Positions 1 to 9,947 of a stretch of DNA of 64,000 nucleotides are shown here, in pieces. The stretch is from contig JAUWYX010000007.1 of NCBI GenBank assembly GCA_030615625.1, positions 22,502 through 86,501 on the forward strand, given 5' to 3'. The DNA comes from Dehalococcoidia bacterium. Lineage in GTDB: Bacteria; Chloroflexota; Dehalococcoidia; GIF9; AB-539-J10. The position numbers and the translations under genes are program-made. Position 1 is the first letter of the stretch; the number at the start of each line of letters is the position of its first letter. Below the pieces are notes generated by a model that saw nothing but the letters and a program-made list of their open reading frames with translations, was not told where the DNA came from and ran no database searches.

Positions 1-2
1 CA

Positions 3-1871
3 CCGCTAATTATCAGTGGTGCTGCCGAGGAAGCAACTAAGAGGTATTACACCTTTGCCCAGCTAGTTTCCCACCTTAGCAAAGATGCAGACTATACCAT
101 TGACGAGCGTACGCGTACTACCAACCTTACCGAGATTGGCATGACCAAGATGGAGAAGATGCTAAAGCGGGAGGGCTTGCTCAAAGCACCTGACCTTTAT
201 GACCCCTCCAACTACTTTCTCACTCAATATCTGGAGAGTGCCCTTAAGGCTCGTGTCTTGTTCAAGAAGGACAAGGACTATGTGGTTAAGGATGGACAGG
301 TCATCATCGTGGATGAATTCACTGGCAGATTGATGTTCGGCAGGAGGTATTCTGAGGGATTGCATCAAGCCATCGAGGCCAAAGAGAGGGTAAAGATTCA
401 GCGAGAATCAGTTACCTTAGCCACTATCACATTCCAGAACTATTTCCGCCTGTATCAAAAACTGGCGGGCATGACCGGTACCGCGGCCACGGAAGCCGAG
501 GAGTTCCACAAGATTTATAAGCTGGAAGTGGTAATCATACCCACAAACAAGCCCTTGATTCGCACTGAATACCCTGACCAGATTTACAAAGACGAGAAAA
601 CCAAGTTTGCCGCCGTAGCCAGGGAAATCAAGCAATTAAATGACCAGAGAAGGCCTGTCCTTATCGGCACGACCTCTATTGAGAAATCAGAGGATTTATC
701 TGACCTCCTGAGGAGAAATGGCATCCCCCATCAAGTGTTAAATGCCAAGAATCACGAAAAGGAGGCAGCCATAATCGCTCAAGCCGGAAGTCTCGGAGCG
801 GTAACTGTGGCCACAAACATGGCTGGGCGGGGTGTGGATATCATACTTGGTGGCAATCCTGAGGGGCGTGGTGAAGCGGAATGGCAGGAAGAGCATAATA
901 AGGTGGTTGAGCTTGACGGACTTCACATTGTAGGTACTGAACACCACGAAGCCAGACGCATTGATAATCAGCTCCGGGGAAGGGCAGGAAGGCAGGGAGA
1001 CCCGGGTAGCTCTCGTTTTTATGCTTCCTTAGAAGATGAAATTCTTCGCCGCTTTGGCGGTGAACGTGTTAAGGGAATTATGCAGTGGGCAGGTATGGAT
1101 GAAAATACCCCCATTGAACATCCCTTTGCCACTAAGGCTGTGACCAATTCCCAGGTCCAGACCGAAGGCTATCATTTCAATATTCGTAAACACCTTGTGG
1201 AATATGACGATGTCATCAACAAGCACCGCGAGGTGATTTACGCCGAAAGGAGAAAAATCCTCAGTGGCGCCGACCTTAAGGCAAATATAATATCTATGGT
1301 TCAGGATGAAATCCAAAGCCTGGTAGCCAAACGTCTCAGCAGCGCTAGCTACGAGCTGGAAGAAGAGCAATCCAATTTATCCGGCTTACTTGAGGATGTA
1401 TCCACCATCTTCCCCTTGCCTCCGCACTTCAGAAGCGATGGGCTTTCCGAACTCAGCGCCAAGCAAATCGCAGAAAAGTTGACCAATTATGCCACCGAGC
1501 TTTACAACCAGCGGGAGCAAGAGCTAGGTCCTGATAATATGCGAATAGCGGAGCGACTGGTAATGTTGCGAGCTATTGACCTGTTATGGAAGGAGCATCT
1601 TACTGACATGGATCACCTGCGCCAGGGGATAGGTCTGCGGGCTGTCGGTCAAGAACAGCCGCTGATGGTGTATAAGAGGGAAGGTCATGCCTCTTTTGAA
1701 GCCCTCTTAGCTGGCATTCAGCATGACGTTGCCCATACCATTTACCGCGTCGGTATTGCCAAAGAAGCTCCAAAAAAGAAGGAAGCGGTTATGGTGGGCA
1801 AAAAGGTTGGGCGTAATGACCCCTGCCCGTGCGGCTCAGGCAAGAAATACAAGCATTGCTGCGGGAAATGA
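3..1871 (+). CDS. secA: Preprotein translocase ATPase SecA, 5'-truncated by the window edge
   Basis: SecA drives post-translational export through SecYEG by ATP hydrolysis at the inner face of the membrane. The open frame continues upstream of the first ATG (141) to the window edge, and those residues (PLIISGAAEEA) match internal SecA sequence, so about 622 C-terminal residues are present and the N-terminal Walker A half is missing. Visible motifs include DEFTGRLMFGRRYSEG, TGTAATEAEEF, ATNMAGRGVDI, the helicase motif VI-like RGRAGRQGDPGSSRF, and the helical scaffold (LWKEHLTDMDHLRQGIGLR). It ends in an intact zinc-binding SEC-C tail, CPCGSGKKYKHCC, which in the family contacts SecB or ribosomes. 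A hairpin follows the stop. Confidence 0.97.
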   Translation, partial: PLIISGAAEEATKRYYTFAQLVSHLSKDADYTIDERTRTTNLTEIGMTKMEKMLKREGLLKAPDLYDPSNYFLTQYLESALKARVLFKKDKDYVVKDGQVIIVDEFTGRLMFGRRYSEGLHQAIEAKERVKIQRESVTLATITFQNYFRLYQKLAGMTGTAATEAEEFHKIYKLEVVIIPTNKPLIRTEYPDQIYKDEKTKFAAVAREIKQLNDQRRPVLIGTTSIEKSEDLSDLLRRNGIPHQVLNAKNHEKEAAIIAQAGSLGAVTVATNMAGRGVDIILGGNPEGRGEAEWQEEHNKVVELDGLHIVGTEHHEARRIDNQLRGRAGRQGDPGSSRFYASLEDEILRRFGGERVKGIMQWAGMDENTPIEHPFATKAVTNSQVQTEGYHFNIRKHLVEYDDVINKHREVIYAERRKILSGADLKANIISMVQDEIQSLVAKRLSSASYELEEEQSNLSGLLEDVSTIFPLPPHFRSDGLSELSAKQIAEKLTNYATELYNQREQELGPDNMRIAERLVMLRAIDLLWKEHLTDMDHLRQGIGLRAVGQEQPLMVYKREGHASFEALLAGIQHDVAHTIYRVGIAKEAPKKKEAVMVGKKVGRNDPCPCGSGKKYKHCCGK

Positions 1872-1876
1872 TTAGT

Positions 1877-1901
1877 ATCCTCTCCCTTTGTGGGAGAGGA
1901 T
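1877..1901 (+). terminator. Hairpin after secA
   Basis: ATCCTCTCCC and GGGAGAGGAT form a perfect 10-bp stem around a 5-nt loop just after the secA stop. No run of T follows, so it is a poor intrinsic terminator and may instead protect the mRNA end or mark processing. A similar CCTCTCCC/GGGAGA hairpin lies near 25098-25116. Confidence 0.45.
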
Positions 1902-1940
1902 TAAGAGCATATCTTGAATTTATCGAAGGAGGATGGTGCA

Positions 1941-2201
1941 ATGCCAATTTATGAGTATAAATCAAAAAACGGTGCTCATTGCAGACTGTGTAAAGGAAAG
2001 TTTGAGGTCAGGCAGGGAATAAATGACAAGCCACTTAGCAAATGCCCCGAATGCGGCGCCGAGATAAGGAGGCTCTTTTCCCGCCCATTCCTAGGCCGAA
2101 AAGAATCCTTTAGCCATGAAGGCCCCTTCAATTATATGGAGAACGAGGCCGACGAATTAGGGCTGGAAGAAGACCTCGCCGAAGACGAAGTCTGGGAGTG
2201 A
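1941..2201 (+). CDS. FmdB-family small zinc-ribbon protein
   Basis: An 86-residue protein that begins MPIYEYKSKNG and carries two CxxC pairs (CRLC and CPEC), the layout of the FmdB putative regulatory zinc ribbon. The C-terminus is strongly acidic (ADELGLEEDLAEDE). The start at 1941 is chosen because AGGAGG lies 8 nt upstream and MPIYEY is the canonical family start; an in-frame start at 1914 lacks such a site. The family's biochemical role is unknown; members were first seen beside formamidase or amidase genes. A second FmdB-like gene is at 8461. Confidence 0.85.
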   Translation: MPIYEYKSKNGAHCRLCKGKFEVRQGINDKPLSKCPECGAEIRRLFSRPFLGRKESFSHEGPFNYMENEADELGLEEDLAEDEVWE

Positions 2202-2242
2202 GTGGGCTGGGTGGGAAAATGTTGCTGTGGAAGGTAAGGCTT

Positions 2243-2482
2243 ATGACCAATAAAGAACTACAAAAGGCAATCAAGGACGCAACTGATGATGTGAAGAGTT
2301 TATCTTCGTCTCTACTTAGTGGGCCTTTCCCGCAACAAGAGGTAAGGTGCAGGGAAATGATTTTATTGAGGCAATTGACTCTCTACAAGATAGAGGATGC
2401 CAGGAAATGTAAAAGAAAAGACTTGGAGCGCTTTAATTCTGAAATTTACAATTTAATAACAGCTTTTGTAAAGTCACAGTAG
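2243..2482 (+). CDS. Hypothetical small protein
   Basis: A 79-residue charged, probably helical protein (MTNKELQKAIKDATDDV...) of no family I recognise. No signal peptide, membrane segment or metal motif is visible. ATG 2243 has an AAGG-type ribosome site just upstream. A GTG at 2198 would overlap the preceding stop by 4 nt and add 15 residues, so translational coupling to the FmdB-like gene is an alternative. It sits immediately before the EVE-domain gene (gap 17 nt) and may be co-transcribed with it. Confidence 0.55.
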   Translation: MTNKELQKAIKDATDDVKSLSSSLLSGPFPQQEVRCREMILLRQLTLYKIEDARKCKRKDLERFNSEIYNLITAFVKSQ

Positions 2483-2499
2483 TAATCTGATAGTACGGA

Positions 2500-3387
2500 A
2501 TGACATTGAGTGATTATTGGTTAGTCGTAGGTTCTCCCCACAATTGGAGAACTGCTTTTGAGCACAAAAACATTTGGGGCCTAAAACAAACACAAAGACA
2601 TCTTTGGGAGAGACTAAATGAAGGAGATGTGTTGTTTTTTTATGTCACAAGCCCTGTCAGTGGGATAATCGGCCATGGCATTGTTCGTACAAAATTTCAC
2701 CAAGATCAACCTCTATGGCCTCAGGAGATTAAAGAAAAGAAGGTTATATGGCCATTGCGCTTCGAATTTAATGTGGAGCGTTGCCTTCCCCTTAATAAGT
2801 GGCAAGCATTCAAAATAACTTCTGGGGAACTGTTTCCTCGGGGAGGGTTCCAGGCGTTAGATCATGGCATAGCCCGGCAACTTATTTCAAAGTTCACATC
2901 CTTACCTAAAGAATATCGTGTGGAGACTCCGACGCCAATCTCCCTAACAGAGACTCCTTCTATCTATCTTGGCGAACCCCAGCAAGTAGAGCAAGCTTTA
3001 CCTTCGCACGATGAGCTTAAACATAGACTGGTGGAAATTGGGCAACTTCAAGGTTATCTTGCCGATGAGGAATATGTCTTTGATATTGGCAAGCTTGATG
3101 TCGTGTGGAGGAGAGTAGTACATTCCGTACCTACCTATGCTTTTGAAATTCAGGTTGGTGGAGACGTATACCATGCTCTAGCAAAACTAAAGCATGCCTT
3201 CGATTTATGGAATAGCCACATCTTTCTCGTCGCACCTCAAGCGGATCATGGTAAGGTTGAGAATTTGCTATCAGGGACTTTTCATGAGATTAGTAGTCGG
3301 ATCAAATTTATTGAGTTGGAAAAGGTAGAGGAGCTTTATAGACGTAAAAAGGCCTATTTAGACTTTGAAGAGGAACTGGGCATATAG
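2500..3387 (+). CDS. EVE-domain protein with PD-(D/E)XK-like C-terminal domain
   Basis: A 295-residue protein. Residues 1 to about 145 (YWLVVGSPHNW, GDVLFFYVTSPVSGIIGHGIV) match the EVE domain, a PUA/YTH-like pocket that in the family reads modified bases. Residues about 165-290 look like a PD-(D/E)XK nuclease core: E179 in a helix, D200 in GKLDVVW, then E216-I-Q218 in YAFEIQ, followed by a helix and a hydrophobic strand (HIFLVAP). The nuclease assignment rests on pattern only. The arrangement suggests a modification-dependent restriction enzyme, but no methyltransferase or known defence gene is nearby. It lies between small unknown genes at 2243 and 3428. Confidence 0.72.
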   Translation: MTLSDYWLVVGSPHNWRTAFEHKNIWGLKQTQRHLWERLNEGDVLFFYVTSPVSGIIGHGIVRTKFHQDQPLWPQEIKEKKVIWPLRFEFNVERCLPLNKWQAFKITSGELFPRGGFQALDHGIARQLISKFTSLPKEYRVETPTPISLTETPSIYLGEPQQVEQALPSHDELKHRLVEIGQLQGYLADEEYVFDIGKLDVVWRRVVHSVPTYAFEIQVGGDVYHALAKLKHAFDLWNSHIFLVAPQADHGKVENLLSGTFHEISSRIKFIELEKVEELYRRKKAYLDFEEELGI

Positions 3388-3427
3388 TTTTTCTAGGAAG
3401 AAATAGATTTGTCGAAAGAGGCAAAAG

Positions 3428-5381
<1,954 letters not shown>

Positions 5382-5463
5382 CTAGAGCCTGTTCAGAAGC
5401 TCTTAGATAGGAGTCCCGACAAAGGAAAGGGCCACTTTGCTCATATCCTCAGCTATCTTGAAC

Positions 5464-5970
5464 TTAAGTTTCGGCTATGCCGCACTCGCCTGCTTGGCCT
5501 TTAAGCGTTTCCACAGCATGAGGCAGCGCCGGCAGTATCACTTCAAGGCATTCGCGTACTGCCTTGGGGCTTCCCGGCAGGTTGATAATTAAGCATTTCC
5601 CGCGAGTGCCCGCAACTGCCCGACTGAGCATGGCCATGGGGGTTTTCTTCAGGCTCTCAGCCCTCATCGCCTCGGCAAAACCGGGGACAATTCTATCCAC
5701 CACGGCAAGAGTCGCCTCAGGAGTAACATCTCTAGGAGTAAGTCCTGTTCCTCCCGTGGTGATGAGCACGTCTAAATCATCTTCATCTACCCACTTAACC
5801 AGCTTTTCAACAATAAGCTCCTTCTCATCAGGAACGACGTCGTAATTTACAATGCGGGCATCCATACTGGAGAGGATTTCTCGAATAGCCTCTCCGCTCT
5901 TATCCTGACGCTCCCCTCTTGAGCCTTTGTCACTGATGGTTAATATCCCTACGGTAAACATTTTCTTCAC
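5464..5970 (-). CDS. mogA: Molybdopterin adenylyltransferase (MogA/MoaB family)
   Basis: Adenylates molybdopterin with ATP to give MPT-AMP, the step before Mo insertion in molybdenum cofactor synthesis. The 168-residue protein starts MKKMFTVGILTISDKGSRGERQDKSG and contains the family motifs TTGGTGLTPRDVTPEA and NLPGSPKAVRECL. Its start overlaps the moeA-mobB stop by 4 nt (ATGA), so the two are translationally coupled. The Mo enzyme encoded at 61325 and any formate dehydrogenase matured by FdhD would be clients. Confidence 0.95.
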   Translation of the reverse strand: MKKMFTVGILTISDKGSRGERQDKSGEAIREILSSMDARIVNYDVVPDEKELIVEKLVKWVDEDDLDVLITTGGTGLTPRDVTPEATLAVVDRIVPGFAEAMRAESLKKTPMAMLSRAVAGTRGKCLIINLPGSPKAVRECLEVILPALPHAVETLKGQAGECGIAET

Positions 5971-7778
5971 CTAACCCTTTTCCTTCCTCGGGGTAGAAAG
6001 GCACCGTCCTGGCTTTTCAACACAAAATTCTTTTCTATAAAATCAGCCACTGTTACTGTATCACCCCATGGAAGCTGAGGGATATCAGTATCCAATGACC
6101 CATCAGTAACAATAGCCGAAAGTTCCTCGGGAGAACACAATAAGTCATCGCCGAGTTCTTTTTTATGCACTTCGATTTTAGGAGTTTTGCTTTTCCTGAA
6201 TCCTTCGACGAGGACGAGGTCGAATTCAGCGCCAACAATGGGCATAATTTCCTCAATATCAAGCTCGTGGTCCAAACTTTTAATAAAGGCAAGCTTGCCA
6301 GGCGAGCTAACAAATACGGCATCGCTGCCCGCTTGAGCAAACCTCCAGCTATCTTTTCCGGGGTGGTCTATTTCCATCCTGCCTCGACTATGCTTTAAGG
6401 CAGCGACTTTATATCCTCTTCCTTTAAACTCGGCAATAAGTTGCTCCATAAGCACTGTTTTACCAGATCGTGATTTGCCCACGATTGAAACAATCGGCAA
6501 CGTTTTCACCTCGCCTTGCCCCTCTCCCCAATCCAACATCTGCACCTCGACCATGTCTCCGGCCTTAACCCCCTTGCTACTTTCGGGGATAACAGCCAAA
6601 CCATTGGCTCTGGCCATGGATGTAAGGATTCCCGAGCCCTGGGGGCCGGTGACGGAGGCATGATATTGACCACCGCGCCTGGTTACATTTACCCTGGCAA
6701 AGAGGCGGCGGCCATCAGTATTCACAACATCATCCTCAATAACCGCTCGGACGGCTGGCTTTGCCAGAATTTCCTTACCCAGCATTTTTAGTATGGCAGG
6801 ACGGGCGAATTGTTCAAAGGTAATCATGGAGCTGACGGGATTGCCCGGCAATCCCAAATGAGGCACCTTCCCCTTTTTCCCTCCTTCCACCTTCTTCATA
6901 ACCCCAAAGGCAAGCGGTTTTCCGGGCTTCATACAAACCGTCCAGAAACCAACCTCCCCATGCTCTGCCAGGACATCCTTTACTATATCGTAGTCTCCCT
7001 TGGACACACCGCCGGAGGTAATGAGCATATCTGCGTCCAAACCCTCATCGATTTTCTCGGTTAGAGACCGAACCGAATCGCGCCCTATGCCCAGGATTTT
7101 GGGAATCCCACCATAGCGAGAGACTTCGGCGGCAATGGCATAGTTATTGCTATCATGAATCTTACCCGGAGCCAATGGCTGGTCAACACCAATGAGCTCG
7201 TCTCCCGTAGCTAGAATAGCCACAATCGGCCGACGGATAACCAGCGCAGTGGAGAGCCCCAGGGAGGCCAGCACTCCTATCTCTTGAGGGCGAAGCACCT
7301 TTCCTTTTTTAAGAATTAAATTTCCCTTGGCAATATCCTCACCTCTACCTCGGACATTCAATCCCTCCTTCGCCTGGCACAATATACCGATTTGCGACAA
7401 GTCTCCCCTAGCTGATTTGCGGCTAACTTCATCGGTGTCCTCAAATCGAACTACGGCATCAGCCCCTTCAGGCAATGGCGCTCCTGTCATAATGCGGATA
7501 GCCGTCCCCGGCCTGACTTCTTTTGTGGGCATAGACCCGGCAGCAACCTCTCCGACCACGACCAAATATCTCGGTGATGATTCACCAGCCCCCCGAGTAT
7601 CCTTGGCTCGCAGGGCATAACCATCCATGGCGGAATTATCCAGCGGGGGAATATCTATAGTGGAATAGACATCCTCAGCCAGAACCTGTCCCAGGCAGTC
7701 CAAAATAGGCTTCCGCTCGGGCTCAAGAACCTCAACATAGCTCAAAACCTTCTCCAGGGCTCCTTCCACAGAAATCAT
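5967..7778 (-). CDS. moeA: MoeA-MobB fusion: molybdopterin molybdotransferase plus Mo-cofactor guanine nucleotide accessory domain
   Basis: 603 residues. Residues 1 to about 410 are MoeA (IPPLDNSAMDGYAL, RIMTGAPLPEGADAVVRFED, ITSGGVSKGDYDIVKDVL, GLPGNPVSS), which inserts molybdate into MPT-AMP. Residues about 427-603 are MobB, a P-loop GTP-binding protein (VGKSRSGKT, LKHSRGRMEIDHPGKDSWRF, LVEGFRKS) that assists attachment of GMP to the cofactor. Fusion implies direct handover between the steps. ATG 7778 is chosen because GGAG lies 8 nt upstream; an upstream TTG at 7793 adds five residues. No mobA is present in the window. It is first in an operon with mogA. Confidence 0.93.
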   Translation of the reverse strand: MISVEGALEKVLSYVEVLEPERKPILDCLGQVLAEDVYSTIDIPPLDNSAMDGYALRAKDTRGAGESSPRYLVVVGEVAAGSMPTKEVRPGTAIRIMTGAPLPEGADAVVRFEDTDEVSRKSARGDLSQIGILCQAKEGLNVRGRGEDIAKGNLILKKGKVLRPQEIGVLASLGLSTALVIRRPIVAILATGDELIGVDQPLAPGKIHDSNNYAIAAEVSRYGGIPKILGIGRDSVRSLTEKIDEGLDADMLITSGGVSKGDYDIVKDVLAEHGEVGFWTVCMKPGKPLAFGVMKKVEGGKKGKVPHLGLPGNPVSSMITFEQFARPAILKMLGKEILAKPAVRAVIEDDVVNTDGRRLFARVNVTRRGGQYHASVTGPQGSGILTSMARANGLAVIPESSKGVKAGDMVEVQMLDWGEGQGEVKTLPIVSIVGKSRSGKTVLMEQLIAEFKGRGYKVAALKHSRGRMEIDHPGKDSWRFAQAGSDAVFVSSPGKLAFIKSLDHELDIEEIMPIVGAEFDLVLVEGFRKSKTPKIEVHKKELGDDLLCSPEELSAIVTDGSLDTDIPQLPWGDTVTVADFIEKNFVLKSQDGAFLPRGRKRVR

Positions 7779-7799
7779 GCGGTAAACTCCCAAACCTGT

Positions 7800-7829
7800 A
7801 TTATAGATTATCTTTGTCCTCTATACCAA
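7800..7829 (-). promoter_or_regulatory. Candidate promoter for moeA-mobB and mogA
   Basis: On the minus strand a TTGGTA box and a perfect TATAAT are 18 nt apart. The predicted start would lie near 7793, giving a 15-nt leader to ATG 7778 that includes the GGAG site. Assigned by consensus only. Confidence 0.5.
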
Positions 7830-7901
7830 CTTCCTTGAGGACAAACTAGCTTGGTGATAATACTGCCCAAGAGCAGGCCGGTGCCTCAAGTTCAGCTTAA
7901 G

Positions 7902-7930
7902 TTGACAATTGGCAGCTTTAGCCCTATTAT
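7902..7930 (+). promoter_or_regulatory. Sigma-70-type promoter for the NifU-like gene
   Basis: TTGACA (7902-7907) and TATTAT (7925-7930) are separated by exactly 17 nt. The predicted start is near 7937, just before the ribosome site AAGGAGG of the gene at 7953. It is divergent from the moeA promoter. Confidence 0.65.
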
Positions 7931-7952
7931 TTAACAAAGTAAGGAGGTAGAA

Positions 7953-8171
7953 ATGCGAGAAAAGGTACAAGCAGCCCTGGAACAAGTGAGACCGGCATTG
8001 TTAGCTGATGGAGGGGATGTCCAACTAATAGATGTCAAGGATGGAGTGGTGACATTAAGGTTGACTGGTGCCTGCGGTGGCTGCCCCATGGCAAGTATGA
8101 CCTTGAAGGATGGGATTGAACGGGTGCTCAAGGAACAGGTGCCTGAAGTTAAGGAGGTAGTAGCCGTCTAA
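7953..8171 (+). CDS. NifU-like C-terminal domain Fe-S scaffold protein
   Basis: A 72-residue stand-alone Nfu domain. Members hold a labile [4Fe-4S] cluster between subunits with a CxxC pair and deliver it to apo-enzymes. The motif [19 protein letters not shown] is intact, with the start pattern [17 protein letters not shown] typical of the family. AAGGAGG lies 6 nt before the ATG and a strong promoter lies upstream. It heads a run of metal-related genes and could supply clusters to the hydrogenase and Mo enzymes, which is inference from position. Confidence 0.93.
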   Translation: MREKVQAALEQVRPALLADGGDVQLIDVKDGVVTLRLTGACGGCPMASMTLKDGIERVLKEQVPEVKEVVAV

Positions 8172-8224
8172 CCTGCGGCAGCATTTCAAAAAGAGGTCAG
8201 AAGTGAATCAGGCTGGAGATTTAA

Positions 8225-8458
8225 ATGCCCCAGGGATACTTTATCTGCCACTCTTGTGGTAAAACGGTAGAACATACAGGAGAGGAGCGACCTTGCCAGG
8301 TGCTCAATGGTTGGCTCATGGTTTCACGATGGAAAGGTCCAGGAACAGTTGAGCATTATAATTTTTGCTCCTCGATTTGTCTCAAAAGATGGACGGATAC
8401 CCAGGTTCCTCAAGTCCCTGACGTATTCTTAAGAGCTTTTGAGCAAGGAAAGGATTAA
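8225..8458 (+). CDS. Small putative zinc-binding protein
   Basis: A 77-residue protein with CHSCGK near the N-terminus and FCSSICLKRW in the middle, a four-Cys arrangement suggesting a zinc site similar to small MYM/TRASH-like fingers. I cannot name a family. A GGAGA site is 6 nt upstream. Its stop is 2 nt from the FmdB-like gene at 8461, so they are probably translated from one message. Function unknown; context (Nfu, FmdB, MoaE, FdhD, HypAB) points to metal or cofactor handling. Confidence 0.65.
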   Translation: MPQGYFICHSCGKTVEHTGEERPCQVLNGWLMVSRWKGPGTVEHYNFCSSICLKRWTDTQVPQVPDVFLRAFEQGKD

Positions 8459-8460
8459 AA

Positions 8461-8694
8461 ATGCCCATCTATGAATATTTTTGCCCTGATTGTAACTTCA
8501 AGTTTGAATTGCTTCGCCACCAAGCCCGAGCAAACGAAAGTGCCTCTTGCCCCCACTGTCACAATGGTGCTAAACGGATATTCTCTTCTTTTGCCTCTTT
8601 TTCTAAAAGCAGTGAAGGGCCATCTACCCCGATTGGGGGAAGTTCCTCTTGTAGCTCCTGCTCTGCCACAAGTTGTGAAACCTGCCAAATATAG
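8461..8694 (+). CDS. FmdB-family zinc-ribbon protein
   Basis: 77 residues starting MPIYEYFCPDCNFKFELL with a second pair CPHC, the classic FmdB zinc ribbon, followed by a Ser-rich tail ending in a Cys cluster (SSCSSCSATSCETCQI). The Cys-rich tail is common in this family and could bind metal or a cluster. It starts 2 nt after the upstream gene. A shorter-tailed paralogue without the Cys cluster is at 1941. Biochemical role unknown. Confidence 0.85.
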   Translation: MPIYEYFCPDCNFKFELLRHQARANESASCPHCHNGAKRIFSSFASFSKSSEGPSTPIGGSSSCSSCSATSCETCQI

Positions 8695-8795
8695 CTCCCT
8701 CAACAAGAAACTGTAAATAGCCCAAATTAAGAGAACACTAAATGACCGGCCTGTGAAAATAAATCCCAAACATGTAACCACATTGGTGAGCCGAG

Positions 8796-9164
8796 ATGAT
8801 TGAGGTAAGAAGAGAAGACTTCTCCATCGATGAGATAACCAAGAAGATGAAGGACCCCAAAATAGGGGCGATATCAATTTATCTAGGCACTGTACGTGAA
8901 TTCCCTTCGGGTAATGGACTGGAATTTGAGGACGATAACCACGCTGTCCGGAAACTAGAGGAGATAGAAAAAAGAGCAATCGATAGATTTGATGTCGAGG
9001 ATGTAGCCATAATACATCGAGTGGGTTTCTTAGGCATATCAGCCAATATTCTATTAGTAGCAGTTTCCGCCTCTCACAGAGAGCCAGCTTTCGATGCTTG
9101 CAGAAGCATAATAGACGATATAAAGGATTTCCACAAATCATGGAGAAAAGAAGTATCGAAATAG
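8796..9164 (+). CDS. moaE: Molybdopterin synthase catalytic subunit MoaE, short form
   Basis: MoaE transfers sulfur from thiocarboxylated MoaD to precursor Z, making molybdopterin. The 122-residue protein keeps YLGTVRE, the ASHREPAF segment holding the conserved His-Arg, and a C-terminal IKDFHKSWRKE that carries the two active-site Lys positions. It is about 20-30 residues shorter than typical MoaE, ending right after WRKE where others continue to a Gly/Trp tail. The usual LEYEAY segment is replaced by LEFEDDN. No moaD is seen next to it. Its 3' end overlaps fdhD by 25 nt. Confidence 0.85.
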   Translation: MIEVRREDFSIDEITKKMKDPKIGAISIYLGTVREFPSGNGLEFEDDNHAVRKLEEIEKRAIDRFDVEDVAIIHRVGFLGISANILLVAVSASHREPAFDACRSIIDDIKDFHKSWRKEVSK

Positions 9165-9823
9165 AAACTTTAGGAATTTCCAAGGATGCTAAGTGGAGGA
9201 AGACAGATGAGCTTGCCCATGAAGAAGAGATTATCGTTAAGCTCAATGGAGAAATTCAAAAATTCTACTGCATTCCCGTTGACCTGGAAGAGATGATAGC
9301 TGGCTATTTGAAATCAAGAGGCATAGACCCTTCTTTGTCCCGGATCAAGAAACTTAGCAGCAGCGAGTTTGAGGTAAATTTTTCTGAAGAATTGGTTAAG
9401 ACTCCCCAGAACTGTGATTCGAAGAAAAAGTTAACCAAAAGCGAAGTTTTTAATTTGGTAAAAAGTCTCAATGAAAACAGTTTTTTGTATGAAAAGACTG
9501 GCTGTACACATGTTATTGGGATCTGCGAGGACAAGGAGATTTTTGTAGAGGACGTAAGTAGACATTGCGCCATAGATAAAGCCATCGGCCTGGCAATTAG
9601 AGATGGAATCAATTTGGCAAACAGTTCCCTGATTACCTCGTGCCGACAAACGGCTTCCATAATAAGAAAGGCGATCTTTTGCCAAATACCAATAGTTATA
9701 AGCATCACTGCCCCCACGGACCTAGCTATAAAAGAAGCCAATAAATACGGGATAACACTTATAGGTTTTGCCAGTTCAAAAATGTTTAACATATACTCCC
9801 ACGATTGGAGAATCGAAACCTAA
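9140..9823 (+). CDS. fdhD: FdhD-like formate dehydrogenase accessory sulfurtransferase
   Basis: FdhD passes sulfur from a cysteine desulfurase to the Mo/W cofactor of formate dehydrogenase. The 227-residue protein has the family's core EDVSRHCAIDKAIG (usually EDVGRHNAVDK), SCRQTASIIRKA and ISITAPTDLAIKEANKYGITLIGFA. The active-site loop, normally CxxC, reads NCDSKKK with only one Cys. ATG 9140 is chosen because the protein then begins at a normal FdhD N-terminus, overlapping moaE by 25 nt. No formate dehydrogenase is encoded in the window, so its client is elsewhere or is another molybdoenzyme. Confidence 0.85.
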   Translation: MEKRSIEIETLGISKDAKWRKTDELAHEEEIIVKLNGEIQKFYCIPVDLEEMIAGYLKSRGIDPSLSRIKKLSSSEFEVNFSEELVKTPQNCDSKKKLTKSEVFNLVKSLNENSFLYEKTGCTHVIGICEDKEIFVEDVSRHCAIDKAIGLAIRDGINLANSSLITSCRQTASIIRKAIFCQIPIVISITAPTDLAIKEANKYGITLIGFASSKMFNIYSHDWRIET

Positions 9824-9892
9824 AAATATATAGAGTGGGGAAATAACAGGTTTTATCGTACCGCGGTATCCAAACTGGAACCTTTCGCTGGA

Positions 9893-9922
9893 TTGAAATT
9901 AAAGCAGGGAGTAGTTTACAAT
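9893..9922 (+). promoter_or_regulatory. Candidate promoter for hypAB
   Basis: TTGAAA (9893-9898) and TACAAT (9917-9922) with an 18-nt spacer. The predicted start near 9929 would give a leader of about 19 nt to hypA at 9948. Consensus match only. Confidence 0.45.
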
Positions 9923-9947
9923 ATAGCAGCTTGCTTTGCTTCACCAA

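Noticed and set aside
8455-9246. 263-codon minus-strand frame opposite FmdB-like, moaE and fdhD genes
   Set aside because: It covers three well-supported genes on the other strand and its sequence resembles no protein.
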